From Bacteroidota bacterium (GTDB lineage: Bacteria > Bacteroidota > Bacteroidia > Palsa-965): a stretch of DNA of 64,000 nt. Every line of letters starts with the position of its first letter. The first letter of the stretch is position 1. Location: contig JADBYT010000014.1 of NCBI GenBank assembly GCA_020402865.1, forward strand, positions 1 through 64,000. Direction: 5' to 3'. Under the pieces are notes generated by a model, which searched no databases, was not told where the DNA came from, and saw only the letters and a list, made by a program, of their open reading frames with translations. The position numbers were made by a program, and so were the translations under genes. Below are positions 51,394 to 60,355 of this stretch, piece after piece.

Positions 51394-52758
51394 ATGCAGC
51401 CTGATACCGATTTAATACGCCGCTGGAACACTGCCGCACCTCGTTACACAAGCTATCCCACGGTGCCCTGCTGGCAACATTCGCCTGAAGAAGACGAGTG
51501 GAAAAACGAAGTACGCTTTACTTACGCCACCCTTCCCGAAAACGAAGGCATCAGCCTCTACATTCACCTGCCCTACTGCGAAAGCCTGTGTACGTATTGC
51601 GGCTGCAACACACGCATTACCATTAATCATGCGGTGGAAGAGCCTTACGTAAATGCGGTGCTCAAAGAGTGGGAAATGTACTGCGCATTGTTCGACACAG
51701 CGCCGCAAATACGCGAGTTGCATCTGGGCGGCGGCACACCCACGTTTTTCAGTGCGGCCAATTTGCATACACTTATTACGGGCATTTTCAGCAAAGCGGC
51801 GCTGCATCCCAATGCCATGCTCAGTTTCGAGGCGCATCCGGCCAACACGACCACTGAACACCTCGAAACGCTTTACACACTTGGCTTCCGGCGATTAAGT
51901 CTGGGCATTCAGGATTTTGATCCGCTGGTGCAGAAGACCATTAACCGCACACAAAGTTTCGAGAGTGTGCGCAATGTAACCGAGGCTGCACGCCGCATTG
52001 GCTACACCTCCGTAAACTTCGATCTCATTTACGGCCTGCCCAAACAAACCATGCACAGTGTGCGCGAAACCTTCCGCCTCACCAACCTGCTGCGGCCTGA
52101 TCGGATTGCGTTTTACAGCTATGCGCATGTGCCGTGGATTAAACCCGGGCAGCGCAGTTTCACCGAAGCCGATTTGCCCGGCAACGAACAAAAGCTGGCA
52201 CTCTACCACTGCGGCCGGCAAATGCTCGAAGAGGCCGGTTATCAGGAAATTGGCATGGATCATTTTGCCCTGCCTGCCGACGAGCTCAGCAAAGCCGCAC
52301 ACGAAGGCACACTGCACCGCAATTTTATGGGCTACACCACTTCGCCCTCGCGCCTGCTCATCGGCTTGGGCGTATCAGCCATCAGCGATTCGTGGCTGGC
52401 CTACGCGCAAAACTTCAAAACGGTGGAAGCCTACCTCGATGCGGTCAACAACGGCCGCCTGCCCGTATTCCGCGGCCACCTGCTTACTGCCGAAGATGTA
52501 AAAATGCGCCGCCACATTTTAAACATCATGTGCCGTTACAACACGCAATGGACAAACACCGCCCACGAAAAAGTATTTTACCAAACCATTGCCGAACGCT
52601 TAACGCCACACCGGCACGATGGTTTGGTGAAACTCAGTCCCGGTACACTCGAAGTAACGCCGTTGGGCCGCGCATTTCTGCGTAACATCTGTATGGCGTT
52701 TGATGAGCGGTTGTATGCGGCGGAGCAGGAGAAGGTTATGTTTAGTAAGGCGGTGTGA
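51394..52758 (+). CDS. hemN: Oxygen-independent coproporphyrinogen III oxidase HemN
   Basis: 454 residues. A radical SAM cluster motif CxxxCxxC sits at Cys62, 66 and 69 (YCESLCTYCGC), followed by LHLGGGTPTF and NFDLIYGLPKQT. Residues RYTSYPTVPCW near the start are the typical HemN N-terminal trip-wire. It decarboxylates coproporphyrinogen III to protoporphyrinogen IX without O2, supplying haem for the cbb3 oxidase when oxygen is low. It begins 12 bp after the SafE-like gene and ends the respiratory run. Confidence 0.95.
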   Translation: MQPDTDLIRRWNTAAPRYTSYPTVPCWQHSPEEDEWKNEVRFTYATLPENEGISLYIHLPYCESLCTYCGCNTRITINHAVEEPYVNAVLKEWEMYCALFDTAPQIRELHLGGGTPTFFSAANLHTLITGIFSKAALHPNAMLSFEAHPANTTTEHLETLYTLGFRRLSLGIQDFDPLVQKTINRTQSFESVRNVTEAARRIGYTSVNFDLIYGLPKQTMHSVRETFRLTNLLRPDRIAFYSYAHVPWIKPGQRSFTEADLPGNEQKLALYHCGRQMLEEAGYQEIGMDHFALPADELSKAAHEGTLHRNFMGYTTSPSRLLIGLGVSAISDSWLAYAQNFKTVEAYLDAVNNGRLPVFRGHLLTAEDVKMRRHILNIMCRYNTQWTNTAHEKVFYQTIAERLTPHRHDGLVKLSPGTLEVTPLGRAFLRNICMAFDERLYAAEQEKVMFSKAV

Positions 52759-52807
52759 AACGAGATTAACACCTTTCTAATAATCATACAATTAATTATT
52801 ATTTAAA

Positions 52808-53362
52808 TTAAAGCACTGAAAATTTATTGTATTTTTCTTTATTCATTATCTCAACACTTTCAAGAGATGCTATAACTTTATCATTAATATAATCATAACC
52901 TGAATCCAAATTGCCAGAAAAATCATATTTTAACTCATAAATCAGATCTTTGTCAGAATTATATAAAAACTTAGTACTAAATAGAGGAATTCCCAAAGCT
53001 GAAAAATAGCAAGCCGCTATTTCATTTTCATCCTCCGCAATGTATAAGTCAAAGTATTCAATTTCCTTTCCATTTTCATCGAACTCAATTATTTTTTTTA
53101 CCTGAATACCTCTAGTATAATCCAGTAATGGAAGATGAATAATAAATGGAATATTTTTATACATCTTTGTATGCTTTTTAACTATTTCGCTATATTCATT
53201 ACTATCCAAATAATATACTATTCTTTTTAATTGTTCTTTTTCTAAAAGTTCTTCTCTTAATAAGTTTCCTGATTCATAAAATCGTCTTTTATACCTTGCT
53301 AATGAGGCAACTTCAGCATGACTTAATTTCTCACCAGTAGTTGAAAAATATTCATAATCCAT
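52808..53362 (-). CDS. Putative immunity protein for the adjacent toxin
   Basis: 184 residues from ATG 53362 (MDYEYFSTTGEKL); the frame opens at 53410, inside the toxin gene. It starts 4 bp after the toxin stop, on the same strand and AT-rich like the toxin's last third. Acidic and soluble with mixed alpha/beta content (IVYYLDSNEYSEIVKK, IIEFDENGKEIEYFDLY, LIYELKYDF). No family is recognised. Immunity is inferred from position: in polymorphic toxin loci the gene immediately after the toxin normally neutralises its C-terminal domain. Confidence 0.6.
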   Translation of the reverse strand: MDYEYFSTTGEKLSHAEVASLARYKRRFYESGNLLREELLEKEQLKRIVYYLDSNEYSEIVKKHTKMYKNIPFIIHLPLLDYTRGIQVKKIIEFDENGKEIEYFDLYIAEDENEIAACYFSALGIPLFSTKFLYNSDKDLIYELKYDFSGNLDSGYDYINDKVIASLESVEIMNKEKYNKFSVL

Positions 53363-53366
53363 GTTC

Positions 53367-56300
53367 TCAAAGTTTAGGATTAATATCGATTTCTGAACCG
53401 TCCAGAACAATTTTCATACCTACATCAACTGCTTTGCTATACTGTGATGTCATTGTACGTAACATTTTCTTAAAATCATTTTTTACACCAGAATTATAAA
53501 GGTCTTTTCTTTTTATATTATATACATCAATTTTACCTTTTTCTGCAGCACTCTTTACATTTTTGGCTTTTTTTGACTCCTCAACTCCACCAAATCCTTC
53601 TATGGCGGCATCTCGAATATTAATAAAATCAGATTTGGTTGCTGTAGCTGAAACGTCAATATCTTTAGCCGTAGGTTTTCTTAATGCAGAACCCTGCACA
53701 TTAATATTAACTACTTTGGCATCGAATTGATCTAACAGATTAACCACTCCTTTTTTCCAATCTGCAAATTTTTCAGCACTCTGGAACCAATATGGGTATC
53801 CTCTCGGTTGAATAATAGTAGCCCAATTTTCCATCTGTTGTGAAAGATGAGGTGCACGAATAATTTTATCTTTTCGACTTCCTACAAAAGCCATATCAGT
53901 CATAACATCATCTTTAACATTTAAAGATAAACCAGACTTTACTATAAGTTTCATTTCGTCAGGCGAATAGATAAAATTGAATCTATCAGGTTCTTTAGTT
54001 GTTTTTGATTTTACGCTTTCGGTAATCTCAGGCGCTTTTTTTAAAGTCATTTCATCATCTTCTATCAAAGGGAATAAATTAGATAATAGTATACTAATTC
54101 TCTCAAAACTTGAATCAATTTTATTATTTATTACTTCCATTTCCGCATCTGTATATTGTGTATTTCTATCATAATCAACGGTTTTCTCAACTTTCAAAAC
54201 CTCATTATACTCATTTTCTGCCTCTGTAATATTTTTTTCAGCATTATTTCTTTCTTGAGACCCTGATTGTAGTTTATTCACTGCGATGTTAATCAATGAG
54301 AGCCAAGTAGGTAAGGTTTTTTGTTCACTAGCTACATATAAACGGGCATTCTTATTTTCTCCTTTATAAAATATCTTATGTTGTTTTTTATTTTTTGTTT
54401 TGAAGGATTTGGATTTTTTCCACCATGAAAAAATAACATCCTTAACACTACCCGCCACATTCTTCACTCCCCCCCACAATTTCCCCGCCTTCTCCTTAAT
54501 CCACTTCGCCACCTTACTCATCATCCCGTCCACCTTATCCTTAATCTTCGCCAGCGCCGCACGAATCTTCGCCGTAATGCCATCCAGCTTAATCAGTTTC
54601 GCCAGAAACGAAATAACCAGCGTTAAGCCCTGTGCCAGTCCATTCTCCAACGCACCCGCCGCAGCACCGATATTGCCCATTGCAATTTCGCCGATGGAGC
54701 CCATGAAGTTGCCAATCATCTGCGCAATGTCTTTGGCTTTCTGGATGAAGAACACAATGGTATCGTAAATGCCCACAATGGCGCGTATGATGCCTGCGCC
54801 GGGGATAATGAGCGTAGCCACAAACTCGATGGCTTTCTGGATAATGGTTTCTTTGATCCAGCTTTTCACCGCATCCACAAACGCATCTTTCAGCTCACCG
54901 GCCATGTCTTTGAGGGCATCCCAGGCGGCCATGGGGCCATCGGTGATGAGTGCTTTCACAATCTCAAAGCCTTTTTCCATGCCTTCCACCACCGGCTCGG
55001 GAATAATTTTCACTAAGTGCTTGCGGATGTTCTGGTAGCTGATGCCCACCATTTGCAACGCCACGCTGGCAATGCCTTTGGGGTCCCAGCTTTCGGGCAA
55101 TTTCACTTCCGTAAGTGAGCCGGTGAGCCAGCTGAACAACGCATTTTTGAGGTGAGTCAAAAAGTTTTTGCCGAAATTCTGAAAGCCTTGATCGGCGGCA
55201 TTGAAGAGGTTTTTTACAAACTGGATGGGCTTTGTAAAGATGGCCTTGAGCACTTTTGCGCCCTTGTTGATGATGCCTTCAATTTCGCTGAGCGAATAGC
55301 CGAATTTCTGCAAGGCCCAGGTGAAGAACTTTTTGGCGGCTTCCAGCAACAGCTTGCCCAGTTTAGCCAGCGCGCCCGACATTTCCTCCTTCATCTTTTC
55401 AATCTTCTCGTCGATGGCTTTGATGGCTGCCTTTTGCTTGTCCTGAAGTTTTTGCGCAAGTTCTTTTTCTTTTTCGTCAACCTCTTTATCCAGCTCATTG
55501 AGCCTGTCGGTCATTTCTTTCATGGCCGATTCGCCTTCGGCTTTCAACTCGGGGCCGAGGTTCTTTACATATTTGGCAATTTCGGTTTTGGCGCCTTCAA
55601 TTTCGGCTTTGCATTCGGCAATTACGTTCTTGTTATCTGCAGTAATATCGGCCACGAGTTTGTTCATCGTGTCCACAAAAATGCCTTTGTTGCGCTGGAA
55701 GATTTCGTTTACTTCGGGCAGCTCATCCATGCCCAGCAGCCAGTCTTTGGCTTTTTTGGCCCAGCCCCAGAAGCCGCTGTAGCGTTGGTCTTTAAAGGCT
55801 TCTATCTCGCGCTTTACATCGTCTTCAAATTTCTTCGATGCAGTAGCATTGCCATCGTCGAAACGTTTCATGCTTTGCGTTTCGAGTTCGGCAAGGCGTG
55901 TGGTTACTTTATTGCGGGCTTTGTCGTAAATGGCCTTAATATCATCAGTCACCTTTTGCCGCTTTTGCTGCATGGTGAGTTTGGTGCCGGTTTGCCTGCC
56001 GCGCGTGGCGGCGAGCGACTGTTTGCGTTTGTTTTTTATTTCGCCGCGGCCTTTCTGTTCTTCCTGCTGCAATTCGGTATCCACCTGCTTGCGTTCATGC
56101 TCGGCGGTTTTGCGGGCGGCGGCGGGTTTGTCTTTTACATCTTTTTTGAGCTGCTTGCGGTCTTTGTTGGCTTCGGCAAGGTCGCCGCTGTCCACCATAT
56201 CAAGCTGCTCCTGCGAAATTTCTTCTTTTTTGAGCAGATCGTCGGAGTCTTTGCTGAACTTGCTCATATCGGTATGTTCCGGTTTGAGCGGGGCAATGGC

Positions 56301-57185
56301 ACCGGCGCCAAGTTGCAGATTGGGTGTGGCCGGGGCAATTTCTTCGGGCGGTAACGCTTCGGGCGTATGCGTAGGTGGTGCGGGCGGACGGGGTTTGTCC
56401 ATTTCGCCGAAGGTATCGGTTACGCTGTTGGTGTGGCCCTGCACCATATTCATTACGGTGCGGCTGATATGCCCGCCTTTGCCGTTTCGTTTGAAGTTGT
56501 CCACATCTTCAATACTTTGCGGCATATTGGCCTGAATGCTGTCGAGCATGGCTTTTGAGGCGTCTTCGGCTTTGGGTTCAGGGGCGGGCTTTTGGTTAAG
56601 GGCCTCAACCTGTTCGCCATGACTTTTGCTTTGTCCTTCGAGTGCAGGCGGCACCACGGCTTTTTCTGTCTGGCCAAGTTTGGTAAGCGGATCGTCGTGC
56701 GTTTGTTCGTTGGCTTTGAGCTGAGCAAGTTTAGCCACACCACGCAGCAAAACCGGGCCGCCCAGCATGGCCAGGAATTTGCCCACTTTACCTTTTGCGG
56801 CTGCCTGCAACGGATTTTTGGCAGCACCCGCTTTTTTACCGCCCTTGCCTTTCTTCACATTTAAATCAGTCTGGCCTTTGGGTTTTGCTTTCTGTGCCGC
56901 TTTGGCCGCTGCTGCCTGCACCGTAACAACGGTTGCCTTGGGTTTAAGCGGCTTTGGCTGCTGGCCTTTGCCATGCTTTTTCTCAGCCGCTACAGCCTCC
57001 ATCTCTAATCGAACAGCCTCAAACACCGACATGTCGGCCGGCAATTCAATCATTTCACCATTCATGCGCCGGAACATACGCTTGCCGCCATCGCCGCTTT
57101 GTGCTTCACCGTTTGACTGGCGGGCAGGCGGATTGGGAGTAACGGTGGGTGTTACGCTTTTGGTGCGGGCGGGCGTACCAGACAT
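53367..57185 (-). CDS. Polymorphic-toxin-like giant protein with exchangeable C-terminal domain
   Basis: 1272 residues. The N-terminus is Ala/Lys/Pro-rich and disordered (KPLKPKATVVTVQAAAAKAA), then long coiled coils (about 320-640). A helical segment with amphipathic hydrophobic stretches follows (MEKGFEIVKALITDGPMAAWDALKDMAG, IIPGAGIIRAIVGIYDTIVFF, GLAQGLTLVISFLAKLI), of the type found with DUF4157-like proteins tied to extracellular contractile injection systems. At about residue 922 the DNA turns AT-rich. The last 350 residues look like a separate toxin module with a nucleotidyltransferase-like core: GSALRKPTAKDID from 1165, then IDV near 1220. No signal peptide. A putative immunity gene follows 4 bp after the stop. 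Confidence 0.7.
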   Translation of the reverse strand: MSGTPARTKSVTPTVTPNPPARQSNGEAQSGDGGKRMFRRMNGEMIELPADMSVFEAVRLEMEAVAAEKKHGKGQQPKPLKPKATVVTVQAAAAKAAQKAKPKGQTDLNVKKGKGGKKAGAAKNPLQAAAKGKVGKFLAMLGGPVLLRGVAKLAQLKANEQTHDDPLTKLGQTEKAVVPPALEGQSKSHGEQVEALNQKPAPEPKAEDASKAMLDSIQANMPQSIEDVDNFKRNGKGGHISRTVMNMVQGHTNSVTDTFGEMDKPRPPAPPTHTPEALPPEEIAPATPNLQLGAGAIAPLKPEHTDMSKFSKDSDDLLKKEEISQEQLDMVDSGDLAEANKDRKQLKKDVKDKPAAARKTAEHERKQVDTELQQEEQKGRGEIKNKRKQSLAATRGRQTGTKLTMQQKRQKVTDDIKAIYDKARNKVTTRLAELETQSMKRFDDGNATASKKFEDDVKREIEAFKDQRYSGFWGWAKKAKDWLLGMDELPEVNEIFQRNKGIFVDTMNKLVADITADNKNVIAECKAEIEGAKTEIAKYVKNLGPELKAEGESAMKEMTDRLNELDKEVDEKEKELAQKLQDKQKAAIKAIDEKIEKMKEEMSGALAKLGKLLLEAAKKFFTWALQKFGYSLSEIEGIINKGAKVLKAIFTKPIQFVKNLFNAADQGFQNFGKNFLTHLKNALFSWLTGSLTEVKLPESWDPKGIASVALQMVGISYQNIRKHLVKIIPEPVVEGMEKGFEIVKALITDGPMAAWDALKDMAGELKDAFVDAVKSWIKETIIQKAIEFVATLIIPGAGIIRAIVGIYDTIVFFIQKAKDIAQMIGNFMGSIGEIAMGNIGAAAGALENGLAQGLTLVISFLAKLIKLDGITAKIRAALAKIKDKVDGMMSKVAKWIKEKAGKLWGGVKNVAGSVKDVIFSWWKKSKSFKTKNKKQHKIFYKGENKNARLYVASEQKTLPTWLSLINIAVNKLQSGSQERNNAEKNITEAENEYNEVLKVEKTVDYDRNTQYTDAEMEVINNKIDSSFERISILLSNLFPLIEDDEMTLKKAPEITESVKSKTTKEPDRFNFIYSPDEMKLIVKSGLSLNVKDDVMTDMAFVGSRKDKIIRAPHLSQQMENWATIIQPRGYPYWFQSAEKFADWKKGVVNLLDQFDAKVVNINVQGSALRKPTAKDIDVSATATKSDFINIRDAAIEGFGGVEESKKAKNVKSAAEKGKIDVYNIKRKDLYNSGVKNDFKKMLRTMTSQYSKAVDVGMKIVLDGSEIDINPKL

Positions 57186-57428
57186 AAATTTCTTTGCTTC
57201 AGATTCACAAATTACAATGCCCGGAAGGCAGAAAGCAAGCAGGATTTATCAACAGAAGTTGTTTACCGTTTTTGATGCTCCGAAAGGTTTGGTTAAATAG
57301 CCCGGATAGAACGGAGGGCGGATGGTGTACCTACTTTTTTGTGCCGCACACTCCGACCGCAGAGATAGCCGGAGCCAAGCGGTATTTTGAAATGCTTTAC
57401 GGTTCGCTCCCACATACTGGCACTCGCT

Positions 57429-57436
57429 TATCTTTG
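57429..57436 (+). promoter_or_regulatory. -7 box for the small zinc-ribbon gene
   Basis: TATCTTTG, an exact TAnnTTTG match, 4 bp before ATG 57441; the transcript would be leaderless or nearly so. Confidence 0.45.
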
Positions 57437-57440
57437 CCAC

Positions 57441-57614
57441 ATGAAAACCAAAGAATGCCCCTCGTGCGCCATGGAAATTCCGAAAAACGCGGAAGAATGC
57501 CCGGTCTGCAACTTTGAATTTCCCGTTCAACCCAAATCCCATACCTGGATTATCTGGATAGTACTTATTGCATTTGTACTGATGCTGTTTGGCGGTATTG
57601 CCCGTTTTCTGTAA
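57441..57614 (+). CDS. Small zinc-ribbon membrane protein
   Basis: 57 residues from ATG 57441 (MKTKECPSCAMEIP). Two CxxC pairs (ECPSC and ECPVC) make a zinc ribbon. A C-terminal helix (WIIWIVLIAFVLMLFGGIA) anchors it in the membrane. Such proteins are common in Bacteroidota, function unknown. Followed by a hairpin that serves the convergent glycosyltransferase gene. Confidence 0.75.
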   Translation: MKTKECPSCAMEIPKNAEECPVCNFEFPVQPKSHTWIIWIVLIAFVLMLFGGIARFL

Positions 57615-57620
57615 ACAAAA

Positions 57621-57646
57621 AAGCGGCGCCGTTTGCCGGGCCGCTT
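57621..57646 (-). terminator. Intrinsic terminator of the glycosyltransferase gene
   Basis: Stem AAGCGGC / GCCGCTT, loop about 12 bases; on the minus strand a run of Ts (TTTTTTG) follows the stem. It lies about 25 bp past the glycosyltransferase stop. Confidence 0.6.
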
Positions 57647-57671
57647 CAGTTGTATTCTATTTAAATAGTTG

Positions 57672-58640
57672 TTACGCCACGCCTTCGTAACCGATACGTT
57701 CTTCGATGAGATACGTATTCCTGTCGCTTGATGAACGCGCAATAAGTTCGCCGAGGAAGCCGGCCAGAAAAAGTTGTGTGCCGATAATCATGCTGGTGAG
57801 TGCAATGTAAAACCACGGACTTTCAGTAACGCGCGGTGCTGTGCCGCCGCTGAATACATGATATAATTTTGCACCACCCAGCCATGCCGCCGCAAAAAAG
57901 CCAAGCATGAACATGAGCGAGCCGATGAGCCCGAAGAAATGCATGGGGCGTTTGCCAAACTTGGAAACGAAGGTGATGGAAAGCAGATCGAGGAAGCCGT
58001 TTACAAAACGCTCTAATCCGAATTTCGACACGCCGTATTTTCGGGCCTGATGCACCACTACCTTCTCGCCTATTTTGTGAAAACCTGCGCGTTTGGCTAT
58101 TACCGGAATGTAACGGTGCATTTCGCCATACACTTCAATGCTTTTCACTACTTCGCGGCGGTAGGCCTTGAGACCGCAGTTCATGTCGTGCAGCTTTACG
58201 CCGCTGAGCCAGCCGGTGGCTGCATTGTATAATTTGGAAGGAAGATTTTTGGTTACGGCATTGTCGTAACGCTTTTTCTTCCAGCCCGAAACCAGATCGA
58301 ATTTTTCTTCACGAATCATGCGCACCAGTTCAGGCACTTCGTCGGGACTGTCCTGCAAATCGGCATCCATGGTAATGACTACTTTGCCGTTTACCGCCTC
58401 GAAGCCGGTGTTGAGTGCCGCCGATTTTCCGTAGTTGCGGCGGAAACGAATGCCGCGCACTTCGGGAAACTGCGCCACCAGACTGCTCACCACTTCCCAC
58501 GAACGGTCGGTGCTGCCATCGTCCACAAACACTACTTCGTAGGTGAAGTTGTTTTGCTTCATTACACGCGCAACCCAGGCGTGAAGCTCGGGCAGCGATT
58601 CTTCTTCGTTGTAAAGCGGAACTACAATGGATACGTCCAT
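57672..58640 (-). CDS. Family 2 glycosyltransferase (DPM/GtrB/ArnC-like)
   Basis: 322 residues: GT-A domain with VPLYNEEESLPEL, VFVDDGSTD, and the metal-binding ITMDADLQDSPDE near 95-105. Two C-terminal helices follow (about 235-257 and 270-292; FGLIGSLMFMLGFFAAAWL, FYIALTSMIIGTQLFLAGFL). This is the layout of membrane glycosyltransferases that move a sugar from a nucleotide to polyprenyl phosphate. The donor cannot be told from sequence. Downstream of a DUF4199 gene by 6 bp. Confidence 0.9.
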   Translation of the reverse strand: MDVSIVVPLYNEEESLPELHAWVARVMKQNNFTYEVVFVDDGSTDRSWEVVSSLVAQFPEVRGIRFRRNYGKSAALNTGFEAVNGKVVITMDADLQDSPDEVPELVRMIREEKFDLVSGWKKKRYDNAVTKNLPSKLYNAATGWLSGVKLHDMNCGLKAYRREVVKSIEVYGEMHRYIPVIAKRAGFHKIGEKVVVHQARKYGVSKFGLERFVNGFLDLLSITFVSKFGKRPMHFFGLIGSLMFMLGFFAAAWLGGAKLYHVFSGGTAPRVTESPWFYIALTSMIIGTQLFLAGFLGELIARSSSDRNTYLIEERIGYEGVA

Positions 58641-58646
58641 AACGAA

Positions 58647-59234
58647 TTATGCATGGCCAGACGGCGGACCGTTTGACTGAAATGGTGAATACGGGTTATT
58701 GGAGGGAATATGTTTGGGATCAACCGGCGAAGCTGCTTTTTTAGTAAAGAATGCAGCTGTAATCAGGTTAATTAGGGTAAACACGAACAAATTTCCGACA
58801 AGCGCCATCAATAAAAGTATGGGGGCTGTGGTGAAACGTTTGCCCATGTCCTGCGCCATTTGCAGCTGCGCTTCGGGCATTCCGTCCTGCCGCAGTTTTT
58901 CGTACTGCATTTCCTGCTGGGCTGCAATGTATCCGGGAGCAATTACTTTGGCAAACACCACAGTCCAGATGGAAAGAATAACAGCCACAACCACGGCTAC
59001 AAGCATGGCATAGCCAAACGCATTGCCATAGGTCATACCCAGATCGCCGCGCTTTTGTGCCCAGCCACGCAACCCCAGAATAAGAAACAGAATATAAAAA
59101 ACGTAAGACACATAGTTTATGAACTGATTCAGTTCAAGCATATACACCACCAAACCCACAGCCACGCCCCCCATTGCCGCAGCAATGCCGTATTGTGCCA
59201 CATGTGCCCATTTGCCGTTTACCTGATTGGTCAT
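58647..59234 (-). CDS. DUF4199 membrane protein
   Basis: 195 residues, four helices (YGIAAAMGGVAVGLVVYML, YVSYVFYILFLILGL, YGNAFGYAMLVAVVVAVILSIW, ILLLMALVGNLFVFTLINLI) with the conserved DUF4199 bits: ITYGNAF-like MTYGNAFGYA and the QQ-containing amphipathic segment before the last helix. Function of the family is unknown. Linked to the glycosyltransferase by a 6-bp gap. Confidence 0.85.
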   Translation of the reverse strand: MTNQVNGKWAHVAQYGIAAAMGGVAVGLVVYMLELNQFINYVSYVFYILFLILGLRGWAQKRGDLGMTYGNAFGYAMLVAVVVAVILSIWTVVFAKVIAPGYIAAQQEMQYEKLRQDGMPEAQLQMAQDMGKRFTTAPILLLMALVGNLFVFTLINLITAAFFTKKAASPVDPKHIPSNNPYSPFQSNGPPSGHA

Positions 59235-59354
59235 TCTGTTACGTTTTTAACGCCCAAAGATAACCAAAAGCCGTTGTCGCGCCTGATTTTCACATCTTTT
59301 GGAAAATTCCACCGCTGAAACACCGATAAAGATTTGCAAAACAAAAAACTTGCT

Positions 59355-59362
59355 TACCTTTG
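59355..59362 (+). promoter_or_regulatory. Promoter of the SRP RNA gene
   Basis: TACCTTTG (exact TAnnTTTG) 5 bp before the RNA start, with TTTG at 59333-59336 giving a -33 TTG about 18 bp upstream. This is a textbook Bacteroidota promoter and supports the taxonomic call. Confidence 0.75.
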
Positions 59363-59366
59363 TGCC

Positions 59367-59461
59367 GGGTAAGTCTTATACGACCAGCTCCTGTTGAATC
59401 CCCCAGGTCCGGAAGGAAGCAAGGGTAGATGGTTGAGCGGTGCGATGTAAGTAGCTTACCC
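59367..59461 (+). ncRNA. ffs: Signal recognition particle RNA, small bacterial type (4.5S)
   Basis: Contains the conserved SRP core AGGTCCGGAAGGAAGCAAGGGT, here around 59405-59426, with closing arms GGGTAAG (59367) and CTTACCC (to 59461) that fold the RNA into one long hairpin. It binds Ffh (SRP54) and targets membrane proteins. A T8-T9 run after the last base forms the terminator. About 95 nt, no Alu domain, the usual size for this phylum. Confidence 0.92.
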
Positions 59462-59694
59462 ATTTTTTTTTGTCATTTTTCGGCTCCGCTCAAAATGACA
59501 AAAAATAATGGGCTTTGTACACATTGGACAACGCTGAGGAAAGTTTTTCGCCTGCGGCGAAGTAAACTTCTTTCTGCAAAATTTAAGCAAGTCTGCGGAC
59601 TTGCGGAACAAAAGCCCCTGTCAACCCGCACACTCAAAAAATCCCCCCGGAAAATATTCCTTAGTTTCGTAAAGCCAAATCAACACACACATTT
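59462..59694. other. Gap between the SRP RNA and the acetyltransferase, with several hairpins
   Basis: 233 bp without a gene. It holds TTGTCATTTT / AAAATGACAA around a CGGCTCCGCTC loop (a probable second terminator) and two small hairpins, TTCGCC-TGC-GGCGAA and CAAGTC-TGC-GGACTTG, sharing the TGC loop. TAGTTTCG at 59662-59669 may be a weak -7 box for the next gene. Confidence 0.5.
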
Positions 59695-60261
59695 GTGTTT
59701 TTCAAACACGCCTATTCCGGTTTATCCATTCAAACCAATCGTTTGAAATTGCGCACCTACATGCACAACGATGCGCGGGCCTTGTTTGAATTTGTGGCAC
59801 ACAACCGGGAACGGATGCTCGATTACCTGCCCCTGACGGTAGAGCAAAATTCTTCAGTACTTGCCTCACGGCGCTTTATCAGGGAGCGGAAAAACGATTA
59901 CCTGAATGATAAAAGCTGCTTTCTCGGCATTTTTCTGCATTCGGGCGAGCTGATCGGGCAAATTGCCATTCGCGAAATCAATTACCGCGTACCCAAGTGT
60001 GAAATGGGCTATGTAATTGATGCCCGGCAAACCGGTAAAGGCTATGCCCGCGAAGCTCTCGATGCGCTTTGCCACTGGTGTTTTGGCGAATTGAAGATGC
60101 AGAAAGTGAGCCTGCGCATTGAACCGGTAAATACCGCATCACGCAAAGTGGCCGCGGCTGCCGGATTTACCCTTACCGCCATGCTGCGCAACGATTTCCG
60201 CACGGCCGATGCCCGCCTGATGGATGCCGAACTCTGGGAACGCATACCGCCCGCGAAATAA
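59695..60261 (+). CDS. GNAT N-acetyltransferase, RimJ/RimL type
   Basis: 188 residues starting with GTG at 59695. The GNAT core is clear: LRTYMHNDARALFEFV (strand 1 and helix), IGQIAIREIN, EMGYVIDARQTGKGYAREALDALCHW (the acetyl-CoA-binding loop, Q/R-x-x-G-x-G/A as RQTGKGYA), and EPVNTASRKVAAAAGFTLTAMLRND. It resembles ribosomal-protein-serine or alanine acetyltransferases, but substrates of this family vary. No partner gene. Confidence 0.85.
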   Translation: MFFKHAYSGLSIQTNRLKLRTYMHNDARALFEFVAHNRERMLDYLPLTVEQNSSVLASRRFIRERKNDYLNDKSCFLGIFLHSGELIGQIAIREINYRVPKCEMGYVIDARQTGKGYAREALDALCHWCFGELKMQKVSLRIEPVNTASRKVAAAAGFTLTAMLRNDFRTADARLMDAELWERIPPAK

Positions 60262-60326
60262 ACATGTCGTTAATTATATGTTCATTACTGCCGCCCGCCA
60301 CGCATGCGAATAAGGCCGGTTTGCAC

Positions 60327-60334
60327 TATTTTTG
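60327..60334 (+). promoter_or_regulatory. -7 box of the transaldolase-like gene
   Basis: TATTTTTG, exact TAnnTTTG, 21 bp before ATG 60356. A -33 TTG is not obvious. Confidence 0.55.
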
Positions 60335-60355
60335 CAGCATATAAACTCTTCACTC

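Noticed and set aside
55152-56354. 400-residue open frame on the plus strand
   Set aside because: It lies fully antisense to the toxin-like gene. Its Phe- and Leu-rich pattern is what coiled-coil codons give in reverse, and no start context or motif supports it.
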